From assembly GCF_002257645.1 (NCBI RefSeq), contig NZ_NQMO01000010.1, positions 124,001-188,000 of the forward strand: a stretch of 64,000 bases of DNA, written 5' to 3'. The notes beneath the pieces are model-generated. The model did no database searches and was not told the DNA's origin. It saw nothing but the letters and a program-made list of their open reading frames with translations. The DNA comes from Paenibacillus sp. XY044 (GTDB taxonomy: Bacteria; Bacillota; Bacilli; Paenibacillales; Paenibacillaceae). Below, one piece after another: positions 51,134 through 60,022 of the stretch (position 1 is its first letter; every line of letters starts with the position of its first letter). The translations under genes were made by a program, and so were the position numbers.

Positions 51134-51967
51134 TTATCCTTTGATGCCATTCATGGCGATTCCTTCTATAAAATAGCGCTGCAGGAAAATGAACAGAATG
51201 ATGATCGGCAGCGTAGCCATCACGGCTCCGGCCATCAGCAGCGGATAATCGGTCGAATGCTGCCCCTGAAAGGAAGAAATGCCGATCGAGAGCACGCGCA
51301 TATCCTCCGAGCTGGTCATAATGAGCGGCCACAGCAGGTCGTTCCATGCCGCCAGGATCGTAAAGATGGCCAAAGAGACTAGGGCGGATTTGGACAGCGG
51401 CAGATAGATGTTCCAATAAATCCGGAAATAGCTGCAGCCGTCGATTTTGGCCGCTTCCTCCAGATCCTTCGGCAGTGTCATGAAAAATTGCCTCAGCAAA
51501 AAAGTGCCGAATGCGCTGAAGATTCCGGGGATAATCAGCACATAGAAAGTATCCAGCCAGTTCAGCTGCCGCATGATGACGAAGCTCGGGATCATGACGA
51601 CTTGTGACGGAACCATCAGCACGGCCAGCAGGGCGAGGAAAATGATGTTTTTCCCCGGAAATTTCAGACAGGCGAAGGAGTATGCGGCCAGCGAACACAG
51701 CAGCAGCTGTCCGGCCGTGCGGCCCACGGTCACCAGAATCGTGTTGAGATAGTAGGTGCCGAAATCGATGGTGGTCAGCACCTTGGCGTAATTTTCAAAA
51801 TGCCATTCCGACGGCAGCAGCGTAGGGGGCACTTTCATGGAATCCGCAAAGGACTTAAACGATGTGGACAGCATCCAGATAAAAGGGATCACCATCAAGA
51901 CGGCTCCCGCGATCAGCAGAATATGAACGGCCAGCCGTCTTCCGCGGTCGGAAGTTCGGGTTATCAT
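51134..51967 (-). CDS. Carbohydrate ABC permease, CUT1 (MalG type)
   Basis: 277 residues, six membrane helices. EAA loop: LPKDLEEAAKIDGCSYFRIYWNIYLPLSKSAL. IPFIWMLSTSFKSFADSMKVPPTLLPSEWHFENY is typical for the MalG side. AAGGAGGAGAGG precedes the ATG. Pairs with the next gene upstream. Confidence 0.94.
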   Translation of the reverse strand: MITRTSDRGRRLAVHILLIAGAVLMVIPFIWMLSTSFKSFADSMKVPPTLLPSEWHFENYAKVLTTIDFGTYYLNTILVTVGRTAGQLLLCSLAAYSFACLKFPGKNIIFLALLAVLMVPSQVVMIPSFVIMRQLNWLDTFYVLIIPGIFSAFGTFLLRQFFMTLPKDLEEAAKIDGCSYFRIYWNIYLPLSKSALVSLAIFTILAAWNDLLWPLIMTSSEDMRVLSIGISSFQGQHSTDYPLLMAGAVMATLPIIILFIFLQRYFIEGIAMNGIKG

Positions 51968-51991
51968 GACAGCCTCTCCTCCTTATGAAGG

Positions 51992-52939
51992 TTATTGATA
52001 ATGAACCCAGCGTTTTTGGAAATACATCTGAAACGCGGTGATGATCATGATGACGATAAACAGGATGAACGCCTCCGCCGAAGCGTAGCCCATGTTGAAG
52101 TACTTGAATCCGTCCTCCCAAATGCTGTATACGACGGTGCGCGTGGAATCGAGCAGGGAGGTCTGCTGCCCCATCATGATGAAGACGAGGTCAAATACCT
52201 GGAAAGAGTTGATGAAAGACATGACCAGCACGAAGAACAAGCTCGGCGTCAGCAGCGGCAGCGTAATCCGGAAAAAGCGGTAGACCGTACCGGCGCCGTC
52301 CAGCGACGCGGCTTCGTAATAGCTCGACGGAATCCCCTGGAGTCCTGACAGCAATATGACGGCATTGTATCCGACGCTGGTCCACACGCTGACGATCACG
52401 ATCGATATGAGCGCGAATTTCTCGTCGAACAGCCAGTTCGGCTGGGGCAGGTGCATCGCCCCGAGCACGTAATTAATTAAGCCGAACTCGGAGTTGTAGA
52501 GCCATTTCCACACCATGCCGACCGCAATCGGCATGGTGATGACCGGGATGAAATAGAACGTGCGGTACACGACCATCCCTTTGATTTGCTGATTGAGCAG
52601 CACAGCGAGCAGCGTGGCAAAGACGATGGACAGCGGGACGGTCGCAACGGTATAGAGCAGCGTATTCAGCAGGGAACGCGTAAATTTCTCGTCTTGCATC
52701 AGCTGGGTGAAATTGTCGATCCCGTTGAACGCCGGAGCGGACATGCCGTCCCAGTTTGTAAAGGACAGAATCAGGGAAGCGGCGGAAGGCAGCATGTAAA
52801 AGAGGCCCAGCCCCAGCGCGACGGGGAGAATAAACACGTAACCCCAGACCGCTTCCCGGATGGCCAGCTTGGAAATTTTCCGTTTCCGGGCTGCAGGCAG
52901 GTTCGGATCTTTCGACTTGACGGCCAGCGGCGTATTCAT
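51992..52939 (-). CDS. Carbohydrate ABC permease, CUT1 (MalF type)
   Basis: 315 residues from the ATG at 52939; the ATG at 52951 lies directly on AAAGGA and is unlikely. Six membrane helices; EAA loop: PSSYYEAASLDGAGTVYRFFRITLPLL. MalF side of the heterodimer. No ATPase gene is present, as usual for CUT1 systems that share one. Confidence 0.94.
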   Translation of the reverse strand: MNTPLAVKSKDPNLPAARKRKISKLAIREAVWGYVFILPVALGLGLFYMLPSAASLILSFTNWDGMSAPAFNGIDNFTQLMQDEKFTRSLLNTLLYTVATVPLSIVFATLLAVLLNQQIKGMVVYRTFYFIPVITMPIAVGMVWKWLYNSEFGLINYVLGAMHLPQPNWLFDEKFALISIVIVSVWTSVGYNAVILLSGLQGIPSSYYEAASLDGAGTVYRFFRITLPLLTPSLFFVLVMSFINSFQVFDLVFIMMGQQTSLLDSTRTVVYSIWEDGFKYFNMGYASAEAFILFIVIMIITAFQMYFQKRWVHYQ

Positions 52940-52994
52940 CGGCAGAACCATCCTTTCTCTCGAAGTTAAGTGGATACAAGCATACGACTCTTCC

Positions 52995-54254
52995 TTAATC
53001 CTTCTTCTCTTCCGCGAGAATCTCGTTCATTTTATCGGCTATTGTCTTCAGCGCTTCCTCAAACGTCTTTTTCCCGAGGTAAGCGTCCTGAAGCTCCTTG
53101 GTCTCCACGTCCTGCCACTCGGCCGTCCGCTCGGATACCGGGTACGGCACGGCAAAGTCCAGACTGTCCACGAATACTTTCAGATCAAGCGAAGGGATCG
53201 ACTTCAGCCAGCCTTCCTCCGTTCCTTTATAGGCAGGAATGCTGAAGCCCGATTCGGCCAGGTACTGCTCGCCTTCTTTGCCGGAAAGCACCTGGATCAG
53301 ATCCCATGCTTCCTGCTGATGCTTCGTTTTCTCGTTCATCGTCCAGCTCAAGCCGTGAACGATCGTCGCTTTCTGCTTGCCTGCAGGCAGCGGGGCAACC
53401 CCCAGCTTGTCTCCCAGCAATTTGTAAAGCTCGGGCGCACTGACGGAAATAGCGGGGAACATGGCAGCTTTGCCGGAGCCGAACAGCTGAAGCGGTTTGG
53501 TCTCAAGCTGCTGCTGGGCGTTCGGGGAGTACCCCTGGTCCATCAGCTTTTTCTCCCACTGAAAAGCGGACAGCGCTTCTGGCGAATCGAAGCCGGATTT
53601 CGTTTTGTCTTCGGAGATGATGTAACCGCCGGCCTGGTGAATCAGATCGTAATATCCAGACTGGCTGTCGATCAAAGCAGTATAGCCGTACACGCCGTTC
53701 TGCTTATCCGTCAGCTTGGCGGCATTCTGCTCAATCGTATCCCAGGTCCAGCTGCCGTCCGGATAAGAGACGCCGGCTTTGTCGAAAAGTTCTTTATTAT
53801 AATAGAGTCCAACCGCATCGAGGAAATAAGGAAGTCCAAAGAGATGATCATTGTAGGTGTACAGGTTCACGAGGGCGTCTGTGTAAACGGAGGTATCAAG
53901 CTTGCTTTCATCAATGAGGGGCTGCAGATCCTTGATCCAGCCTTTGGAGGCGTAAGCGTAGAAGTTGGGGCCGTTCATCCAGAATACGTCGGGCCCGCTG
54001 TTGCCGGCGAGGCTTGTTTTCAATTTGGTCCAATAGTCGGCCCAAGGGGTGTAAGTCACTTTTACTTCCACATCGGGATGGCTCTTCTTGAAAAGCTCAA
54101 TCGATTTGTTGACGGTGTCCTTCACGTTTTCATCCCATAAAGCCACGTTGATTACTTTTTTGCCGCCGGCTTCTCCGGAAGAGCCGCCGCAGCCCGTCAA
54201 AACAGCAGTGAACAGAAACAGGAACACGAGGATGATCGACATTTTTCTAGTCAT
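52995..54254 (-). CDS. Sugar-binding lipoprotein, CUT1 family
   Basis: 419 residues from the ATG at 54254, eight bases after AGAGGAGG. The lipidation Cys is in AVLTGCGGSS. Family features: KKSHPDVEVKVTYTPWADYWTKLKTSLAGNSGPDVFWMNGPNF and a Trp-rich ligand face. It is the first gene of the operon of binding protein, two permeases, two oxidoreductases and an isomerase, probably controlled by the divergent ROK regulator. Confidence 0.93.
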   Translation of the reverse strand: MTRKMSIILVFLFLFTAVLTGCGGSSGEAGGKKVINVALWDENVKDTVNKSIELFKKSHPDVEVKVTYTPWADYWTKLKTSLAGNSGPDVFWMNGPNFYAYASKGWIKDLQPLIDESKLDTSVYTDALVNLYTYNDHLFGLPYFLDAVGLYYNKELFDKAGVSYPDGSWTWDTIEQNAAKLTDKQNGVYGYTALIDSQSGYYDLIHQAGGYIISEDKTKSGFDSPEALSAFQWEKKLMDQGYSPNAQQQLETKPLQLFGSGKAAMFPAISVSAPELYKLLGDKLGVAPLPAGKQKATIVHGLSWTMNEKTKHQQEAWDLIQVLSGKEGEQYLAESGFSIPAYKGTEEGWLKSIPSLDLKVFVDSLDFAVPYPVSERTAEWQDVETKELQDAYLGKKTFEEALKTIADKMNEILAEEKKD

Positions 54255-54353
54255 TCCAATAACCTCCTCTAAATATGGTTCTTGCACTCATTCTTGATCT
54301 GCCGAAGTTCTAATGATGTACGAATCTTCCCCCCTTATTTTGCAAAAATCTAT

Positions 54354-54432
54354 TGCCATACTTATTCCAATATTCGAAATAAGTAGATGCCAACTTACCC
54401 TTCAGTGGAGGCTTTCAGGAAAAGTATGGCAT
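54354..54432. promoter_or_regulatory. Operator cluster for the sugar operon
   Basis: TGCCATACTT (54354-54363) recurs inverted as AAGTATGGCA (54423-54432), and a near-direct copy TGCCAACTTA lies at 54388-54397. Overlapping the first copy, ACTTATT and AATAAGT (54360-54366, 54378-54384) form a 7-bp inverted repeat. The position fits binding by the ROK regulator. Confidence 0.5.
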
Positions 54433-54597
54433 CTATTTGCGTAAGATTATATATTCGGTGATTGTTATTTTCAATAGTTTGAAAAATAATTGCATAAAAA
54501 CTTTTAATCGGCAGGAAAATGGGGCTTGCAAGTGGAAAGAAACGGTTTCCGCATATTTTGGTAAGTGGAATATGTTACATTGGGTGGAGCATTGGGA

Positions 54598-54612
54598 ACT
54601 GTATTTTACAGT
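54598..54612. promoter_or_regulatory. Palindrome before the ROK gene
   Basis: ACTGTATTTTACAGT is a perfect inverted repeat with a 3-base centre, 58 bases before the ROK start codon. Possible autoregulatory site. Confidence 0.45.
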
Positions 54613-54669
54613 AAATATGGAATAACATGGAATATATTGATTCATTTTGACGAAGAAAGGGGAAGATGG

Positions 54670-55881
54670 TTGAAACCGATGAGAAAAGGCGATTGGAAAC
54701 TGATTCAGGAGCTGAACCGGTCGATCATTTTAAATAAAATCCGCCTGGACGGTCCGATATCGCGGATTGAGCTGGCCAAAGGAAACCGGATCAGTCCTTC
54801 CACCGTGGCTGCGGCGGTTCAGGAGCTGATCCGGGAAGGCTACGTGACCGAAATCGGCAGAGGAGAATCCAGCGGCGGACGCAAGCCCATACTGCTGCAA
54901 TTTGCGCCGGATAACCATTTTTTGTTTGCCGCATCGATTTCGAACACGGTGATCGAGGTTGCCCAAATGAACCTGGAGGCGAGCATCCTGCGCAAAGAAT
55001 CCGCCTCTGTCGGAACGCGGCAAGGAGAAGCCGTCATCGAGCTGATGTTGGGCATGATCGACCGCTTTACCGACGAAACCGGTAGCCTGGACCGATGCAT
55101 CGGCATTGCCGTCACGACGCCGGGCGTCGTCAATGTGGAGCAGGGAGTCGTCTATTATAATTCCAAGCTCCGCTTGAATGACGTTCCGGTCAAGCAAATG
55201 GTGGAGAGCCGCTATGGGATTAAAACCTGGGTCGAGAACGATACGAACTCGCTCGTACTCGCGGAACGGAGATTCGGGAGCTACAGCTCTTTTGCCAATC
55301 TGATCTATCTTATGGTCGGCAATGGAGTTGGGGCGGGGATCCTCGTCAACGATATGATCCTGCGGGGGAACCTGGGAGGGGCGGGCGAATTCGGCCATAC
55401 GAGCGTCAACCGGAGCGGAATTCGCTGCGAATGCGGAAACGTCGGATGCTTGGAGAACTCGGTCAGCTGGCCTGCGGTGCACTCCAGAATGATGGCGGCG
55501 ATGGCCTCAGGCCGGCCGACGATGATCCACGATCTGACAGACGGTGACTTCAGCCGAATCGAGCCTGCGGTATATAAAGATGCGCTGTCCAAGCAGGATC
55601 GGCTGGCCATGGACATCACGGAGGAGATCGCCGAGCATCTGGGTGCAGGCATCGTCAACCTGGTGAACCTCTTTAATCCGGGAGCGATCGTGATAGGCGG
55701 GAATGTGGCTCAGGACAATCCCATTTTGCTCGAAAAGGTTGAGGAGCACATTTCAAGGTATGCCATGCGTATTCTGAAGGACGATCTGGTCGTGGGGCAG
55801 TCTTCGCTCGGGGATGACGGCAAATTGATTGGTGCTGCCGCCATCGTGCTGCAGGATCTGTTTCAGTTTTCATTAACATAG
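54670..55881 (+). CDS. ROK-family transcriptional repressor (XylR/NagC type)
   Basis: 403 residues from a TTG at 54670, after AAGGGGAAG. An N-terminal winged helix (about 10-80: GPISRIELAKGNRISPSTVAAAVQEL, then REGYVTEIGRG) precedes a ROK sugar-binding domain (about 90-400). Zn-motif cysteines are visible in CECGNVGCLEN, with GHTSV giving the metal His; GVGAGILVND is the ROK glycine motif. It is divergent from the sugar operon and probably its repressor, with a sugar as inducer. Confidence 0.93.
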   Translation: MKPMRKGDWKLIQELNRSIILNKIRLDGPISRIELAKGNRISPSTVAAAVQELIREGYVTEIGRGESSGGRKPILLQFAPDNHFLFAASISNTVIEVAQMNLEASILRKESASVGTRQGEAVIELMLGMIDRFTDETGSLDRCIGIAVTTPGVVNVEQGVVYYNSKLRLNDVPVKQMVESRYGIKTWVENDTNSLVLAERRFGSYSSFANLIYLMVGNGVGAGILVNDMILRGNLGGAGEFGHTSVNRSGIRCECGNVGCLENSVSWPAVHSRMMAAMASGRPTMIHDLTDGDFSRIEPAVYKDALSKQDRLAMDITEEIAEHLGAGIVNLVNLFNPGAIVIGGNVAQDNPILLEKVEEHISRYAMRILKDDLVVGQSSLGDDGKLIGAAAIVLQDLFQFSLT

Positions 55882-56044
55882 CCGTAATTCTACGGTGAGG
55901 AGAATGTAAGGAAACGGAAAGAAACTGGAAAAGGCTTCATACATAAATATGGTTGATGGATTCCGGTTCTAGCAGTACAATAAGGCAGCGGTTCTTGAAG
56001 GAATCCCTTTAACATCTTTTGCAACCGGCAGAGAAAGGTTTGAT

Positions 56045-56716
56045 ATGGTGACGAAGGTAAATGCAATCATGCAGAGGCTGCGTCCTCTCGCCCCATTAAT
56101 GCTTATGCTAGTTTTTCCCGTTCTGGGGTCGATTTACCAGCAGGTGAACCACCCGAATGCCCGCGTGTATTCGCTTGTCACGCAAGCGGACCTGGCTGTT
56201 CCATTTATAAAATATTTCGCGCTTCCTTACGGCGTATGGATCGTCTATATCTATGCCTGCCTGGTCTACCTGTTCTTTAAAGACAGAGAATTTTATTATC
56301 GCGGCATCATACTTTACACGCTAAGTGCAATGACGTGCTACGGCATTTATCTTGTGTTTCAGACGACGGTTCCAAGGCCGGTCGTGACCGGTAGCGATCC
56401 TTTCAGCGAGCTTGTTCGTTTTATTTATAAACGGGATCAGCCCTACAATTGTTTTCCGAGCATTCACTGCTTCTCAAGTTACATGGTCATGCGTCTCTTC
56501 CTGACAAGCAAAGCCCGGAACCGCCTGAACATGATTCTCGTCAGTACGATGTCGATTCTCATCATCGCCTCGACGCAGTTCGTGAAACAGCATGTCCTCT
56601 GGGACGTCGTTTCAGCCATCGCGATCGTTGAAATATACCACTTCGTAATCTTCGTCCTGCCCGGGGTCCTCCGGAGCCGGGAGAAAGTACGGCAGCAGAA
56701 GGAACTTCAAGCTTAA
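56045..56716 (+). CDS. PAP2-family membrane phosphatase
   Basis: 223 residues, about six membrane helices. The PAP2 motif elements are NCFPSIHCFSSYM (motif 2, PSxH) and KQHVLWDV (motif 3 with the catalytic His and Asp); the first motif is weaker. Members remove phosphate from lipid phosphates or transfer phospho-head groups. GAAAGG precedes the ATG. It stands alone. Confidence 0.87.
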   Translation: MVTKVNAIMQRLRPLAPLMLMLVFPVLGSIYQQVNHPNARVYSLVTQADLAVPFIKYFALPYGVWIVYIYACLVYLFFKDREFYYRGIILYTLSAMTCYGIYLVFQTTVPRPVVTGSDPFSELVRFIYKRDQPYNCFPSIHCFSSYMVMRLFLTSKARNRLNMILVSTMSILIIASTQFVKQHVLWDVVSAIAIVEIYHFVIFVLPGVLRSREKVRQQKELQA

Positions 56717-56858
56717 GGCAGCATATGCTCTAACGAAGCGCAGCTGCACCAGAACGGCAGTCTTCCGAGTGGAGGCTGCCGTTGCTGCGTTTCAGGAGCG
56801 TTTCTTTGCGTATAGACGAAAAAACTGTGCAGGAAACCAAAGCTTATGTTACAATGAA

Positions 56859-56877
56859 CCAAACATCCTATGTTTGG
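56859..56877. promoter_or_regulatory. Palindromic operator overlapping the gntR ribosome site
   Basis: CCAAACATCCTATGTTTGG: perfect 8-bp arms around a 3-base centre. Its end overlaps the GGAGG at 56876-56880. It could be an operator for the GntR protein or an RNA hairpin masking the ribosome site. Confidence 0.55.
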
Positions 56878-56889
56878 AGGTATGCCAAT

Positions 56890-57603
56890 ATGAACTTGCA
56901 GCGTCCAACGCGTTCAACGCTTGTCGAGCAGGTTGCGTCCCAGCTGGAGAAGCTGATTGAAGAAGGACAGTGGCCCGTAGGGGAACGCATTCCTCCGGAA
57001 CCGGAGCTGGTGGAGAAGCTGGGGGTCAGCCGGAACACGATCCGTGAGGCGATCCGCGCCTTGATCCATGCAGGGCTGCTCCGGACACGGCAGGGGGACG
57101 GGACGTACGTCGTCGCGTCGAGCAGCCTCGGCCCCGTCCTTCAACGGCGGATGGAGCGCTCTAAGCTAAGCGAGACGCTGGAGGTTCGCGCTGCGCTGGA
57201 GCAGGAAGCCGCCCGGCTCGCTGCGCAGCGGAGAACGGCGGACGATATCAAGCAGATCCAGATCACGCTTGGGGCATGCGGAGCCGCAGAACAGTCCGGA
57301 GATATGGAAGCTTACATCACTGCCGATTTGGCCTTTCACAAGCAGGTTATCGTCGCTGCGCATAACCGGTTGCTCAGCGAATTGTACGACAGCATCAGCG
57401 AATCCGTGACGAATTCCCTCTCGCTGGCCAGCTTTCGCTGGGATTTGGTCCGTGTGCACAGCCAGCTCAATGAGCGTCTGCTTGAAGCCATAACCTGTCA
57501 GGATTCGGCGGAGGCGGGCGAAACCGTCCGATCGTATATCCAGGCATCCCAGGATGCCTTGCTTGATTTGACTGAAGGAGGAAATACAGAACATCATGAA
57601 TAA
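56890..57603 (+). CDS. GntR-family regulator, FadR/FCD subgroup
   Basis: 237 residues from the ATG at 56890, nine bases after GGAGG. An N-terminal winged helix (about 5-75: RIPPEPELVEKLGVSRNTIREAIRAL, then LLRTRQGDGTYV) is followed by an all-helical FCD effector domain (about 90-225) with candidate metal-binding histidines in DLAFHKQVIVAAHN. It overlaps the exporter gene by eight bases, so it very probably controls that gene and itself. Confidence 0.92.
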   Translation: MNLQRPTRSTLVEQVASQLEKLIEEGQWPVGERIPPEPELVEKLGVSRNTIREAIRALIHAGLLRTRQGDGTYVVASSSLGPVLQRRMERSKLSETLEVRAALEQEAARLAAQRRTADDIKQIQITLGACGAAEQSGDMEAYITADLAFHKQVIVAAHNRLLSELYDSISESVTNSLSLASFRWDLVRVHSQLNERLLEAITCQDSAEAGETVRSYIQASQDALLDLTEGGNTEHHE

Positions 57604-58813
57604 ATCATACGAAATGTCTACGCAGCCGGCTGAGAATCCCCAAGTTTCCACGGGGATGAAGGTGCTGCTGCTTGTTATTGGAATTATCTTGATCGCGACG
57701 ACGCTGCGGGCGCCGATCACCTCGGTAGGCCCGCTCGTTGAAACGATCCGGCTCGATACGGGAATGTCGCATACCCTAGCGGGGCTGCTGACGACGTTCC
57801 CGCTGCTGGCCTTTGCAGTCGTCTCTCCGATTGCCCCGAAACTGGCCCGGAGATGGGGGATGGAGAAGACGCTGTTTAGCGGAGTGGCCGCCGTAACGCT
57901 GGGTATTGCCCTGCGGTTCGTTCCTTCGGTTGCCGCATTATTCGCCGGCACCATTCTGCTCGGCCTCGGAATTGCGGTCAGCAACGTGCTGCTGCCGAGC
58001 CTGATTAAGCGGGATTTTCCGCTGCGGGTGGGTGTCATGACGGGAATCTACTCCGTCTCGATGAACATCTTTGCAGCCATCGCCTCCGGCGTCAGCCTCC
58101 CGGTGTCGAATCATCTCGCTTCCGGCTGGCGTGGATCCCTTCTCATCTGGGGGATTCTGTCGTTTATCGCGCTTATCGTCTGGCTGCCGCAGCTCCGGTA
58201 CCGGCATCGGACCGGCGAGGTGCGGATATCGTCGAAAAGCAGCATTTGGCGCTCTAAATTAGCGTGGCAGGTCACCATTGTCATGGGTCTGCAATCATTC
58301 GTCTTCTATTCGGTTGTATCTTGGCTGCCTGAAATTTTAACCGATCGGGGCATGAGCGGTTCGACGGCAGGCTGGATGCTGTCGCTGATGCAATTTTTCA
58401 GCGTGCCGGTCACGTTCTTCGTGCCGATTCTGGCCGGACGCTTCCAGAACCAGCGCGGGCTGGTCGTCGGAACGTTCCTCTCCTTTGTTCTGGGCTTTGT
58501 GCTTCTGCTTAGCGGATGGAACGCGGTCGTTCCGGTCGCAGTCGTTTTGGTCGGGATCGCAACTGGCGCAGCCTTTGGCCTCGTTACGATGTTCTTCATG
58601 CTCCGGACCCGCCGGACCGAACAGGCCGCGGAATTGTCCGGGATGGCCCAGTCAATTGGGTATCTGCTGGCTGCGGTAGGTCCTATGTTGATTGGGCTTG
58701 TCCATGACCTGACCGGCAGCTGGACGGCGGCGACCGTCGTCCTGCTGGTCGTCTCCATCGTCTATATGCTTGCCGGCTGGGGTGCCGGGAACAACACTTA
58801 TATTGAAGAATAA
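57596..58813 (+). CDS. MFS transporter of the CynX/NimT family
   Basis: 405 residues, twelve membrane helices. The N-terminal LRAPITSVGPLVETIRLDTGMSHTLAGLLTTFPLLAF and the following APKLARRWGMEKTL are typical of the cyanate/nitroimidazole (CynX/NimT/YycB) group. The substrate is uncertain; members are described for cyanate, 2-nitroimidazole and other small anions. The ribosome site AAGGAGG is 14 bases upstream, and translation is probably coupled to gntR. Confidence 0.9.
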   Translation: MNKSYEMSTQPAENPQVSTGMKVLLLVIGIILIATTLRAPITSVGPLVETIRLDTGMSHTLAGLLTTFPLLAFAVVSPIAPKLARRWGMEKTLFSGVAAVTLGIALRFVPSVAALFAGTILLGLGIAVSNVLLPSLIKRDFPLRVGVMTGIYSVSMNIFAAIASGVSLPVSNHLASGWRGSLLIWGILSFIALIVWLPQLRYRHRTGEVRISSKSSIWRSKLAWQVTIVMGLQSFVFYSVVSWLPEILTDRGMSGSTAGWMLSLMQFFSVPVTFFVPILAGRFQNQRGLVVGTFLSFVLGFVLLLSGWNAVVPVAVVLVGIATGAAFGLVTMFFMLRTRRTEQAAELSGMAQSIGYLLAAVGPMLIGLVHDLTGSWTAATVVLLVVSIVYMLAGWGAGNNTYIEE

Positions 58814-58816
58814 AAT

Positions 58817-58849
58817 AAACAACCTCCGCCGGAAGTGCGGAGGTTGTTT
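58817..58849. terminator. Terminator of gntR-MFS
   Basis: AAACAACCTCCGC and GCGGAGGTTGTTT form a perfect 13-bp stem. The A/T ends make it usable on both strands, including for the GT8 gene. Confidence 0.85.
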
Positions 58850-58871
58850 GCATATGGGTTGGGAAGGGCCG

Positions 58872-59942
58872 TTACAAATAAATTCCGCTGCTGAAGTGGC
58901 GGATGTGCACGTTATGTTTTCTGCGGGAGCTGCGGCGCATCATAAGGATGCGGGACTTGCCGCTGCCGGCTGTAGATTTGTGCCGGGGGTGCCTTGAGGC
59001 TTTTCTCCGCTTCCTCATGGCGACCCGTTCGCTCCGTTCTCTTTCGCTCCGGTGACGGGAGGATGATTTTCTAGGCGAATGCTTGCGGATTTTGCGCTTC
59101 ATGAGCAGATGCCGGGCCTTTCTGTCCGTGCTTTTTCTGGTAGGCGCCGGAAGTCCGGGATGCTTTCTCCAAGGCGTTAGGCTCAGGTTATCCTGATAGA
59201 GGATATATCCTGGCGAGAGGGGATCCCAACATTTCATATCACCGGCAAAGTGAACGATTTTATGCTGGAAGTCCATCTCGACCCCTGGGACATAAAACCA
59301 GTTGAACCGTTGATCCAGCAGGAGGAAGTTTCCTCCGAAGACGTGGTTCAAGCAGTCCTGGTCCGGCATCGAGGTGCCGGGAAAGGCCCGGAAAAAGTTC
59401 AGCATCTCTTCAAACCAAGTCACGTGCTGCCGAATGGCATTGAGGTTAAATAAAATGACTCCGGAGTTAAAATAGGTTTCAGGGTTTAAACCCTGGACGG
59501 CCACGACTTCTGCAATGCCGTGGATGCCTTGGTCGTGGATGGCCCCAAGGTAACCGCCGTTCAGTTCGACCTCCCACAGCTCGGTGATGTCCATATTGGC
59601 CATCACGTCGCAGTCGAGATAGATCACCCGTTCAGCAGGAACCACGGCGGGCAGCAGCAGCCGGTAAAGACTGCCCCACGTCCAGCGGTCGATGGAGCCG
59701 GTTCCGGACAGAACGTCCATCATTTCCACCGGCAGGGTCACGGGATAGAAGTGGACCGGATGCTTGAAATCCGCTGCCAGCTGGGCGAGCTTGTTCTTAT
59801 TTTCTTCCAGCAGCGTCTCGTCATGGAGAATGTGAACCCGAAGCTCGGAGGAAGTATTGCGGAACACCGAAGCCAACGCGGCGGCAGCGTGCTCGGAATA
59901 GCTTCCGTCCTTATCCGTAAAAGCTAAAGCCAATTCAATCAT
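58872..59942 (-). CDS. GT8 glycosyltransferase with long cationic tail
   Basis: 356 residues from the ATG at 59942; the GTG at 59954 lies on the ribosome site. The GT8 domain covers about 1-260: a nucleotide-binding start, RLLLPAVVPAERVIYLDCDVMANMDI with the DxD motif, YFNSGVILFNLN, PDQDCLNHVFGG and the closing IVHFAGDMKCW (HxxGxxKPW-like). The last roughly 90 residues are Arg/Lys/Ser/His-rich: 33 Lys or Arg in an 88-residue stretch by my count, with only four acidic residues. The domain transfers a hexose, probably from UDP-glucose or UDP-galactose; galU next door could supply the donor. Tail function unknown. Confidence 0.88.
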   Translation of the reverse strand: MIELALAFTDKDGSYSEHAAAALASVFRNTSSELRVHILHDETLLEENKNKLAQLAADFKHPVHFYPVTLPVEMMDVLSGTGSIDRWTWGSLYRLLLPAVVPAERVIYLDCDVMANMDITELWEVELNGGYLGAIHDQGIHGIAEVVAVQGLNPETYFNSGVILFNLNAIRQHVTWFEEMLNFFRAFPGTSMPDQDCLNHVFGGNFLLLDQRFNWFYVPGVEMDFQHKIVHFAGDMKCWDPLSPGYILYQDNLSLTPWRKHPGLPAPTRKSTDRKARHLLMKRKIRKHSPRKSSSRHRSERERSERVAMRKRRKASRHPRHKSTAGSGKSRILMMRRSSRRKHNVHIRHFSSGIYL

Positions 59943-60022
59943 TTGCGGTGACACCTCTCTTTAAAATTGGTTTGCCGTTTGATGACTGCATTACGATTAA
60001 GGCGGGCTAGTGGAACTTAGGC

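Larger units (their letters stand above)
54255..54669. other. Divergent regulatory region, no gene
   Basis: A/T-rich spacer between the sugar operon and the ROK regulator, with repeated and palindromic sites listed separately. Short frames in it have no ribosome sites. Confidence 0.65.

Noticed and set aside
54541..54565. cre-like GAAACGGTTTC in the ROK spacer
   Set aside because: The central palindrome is one base too short for a proper cre match and the flanks do not fit.
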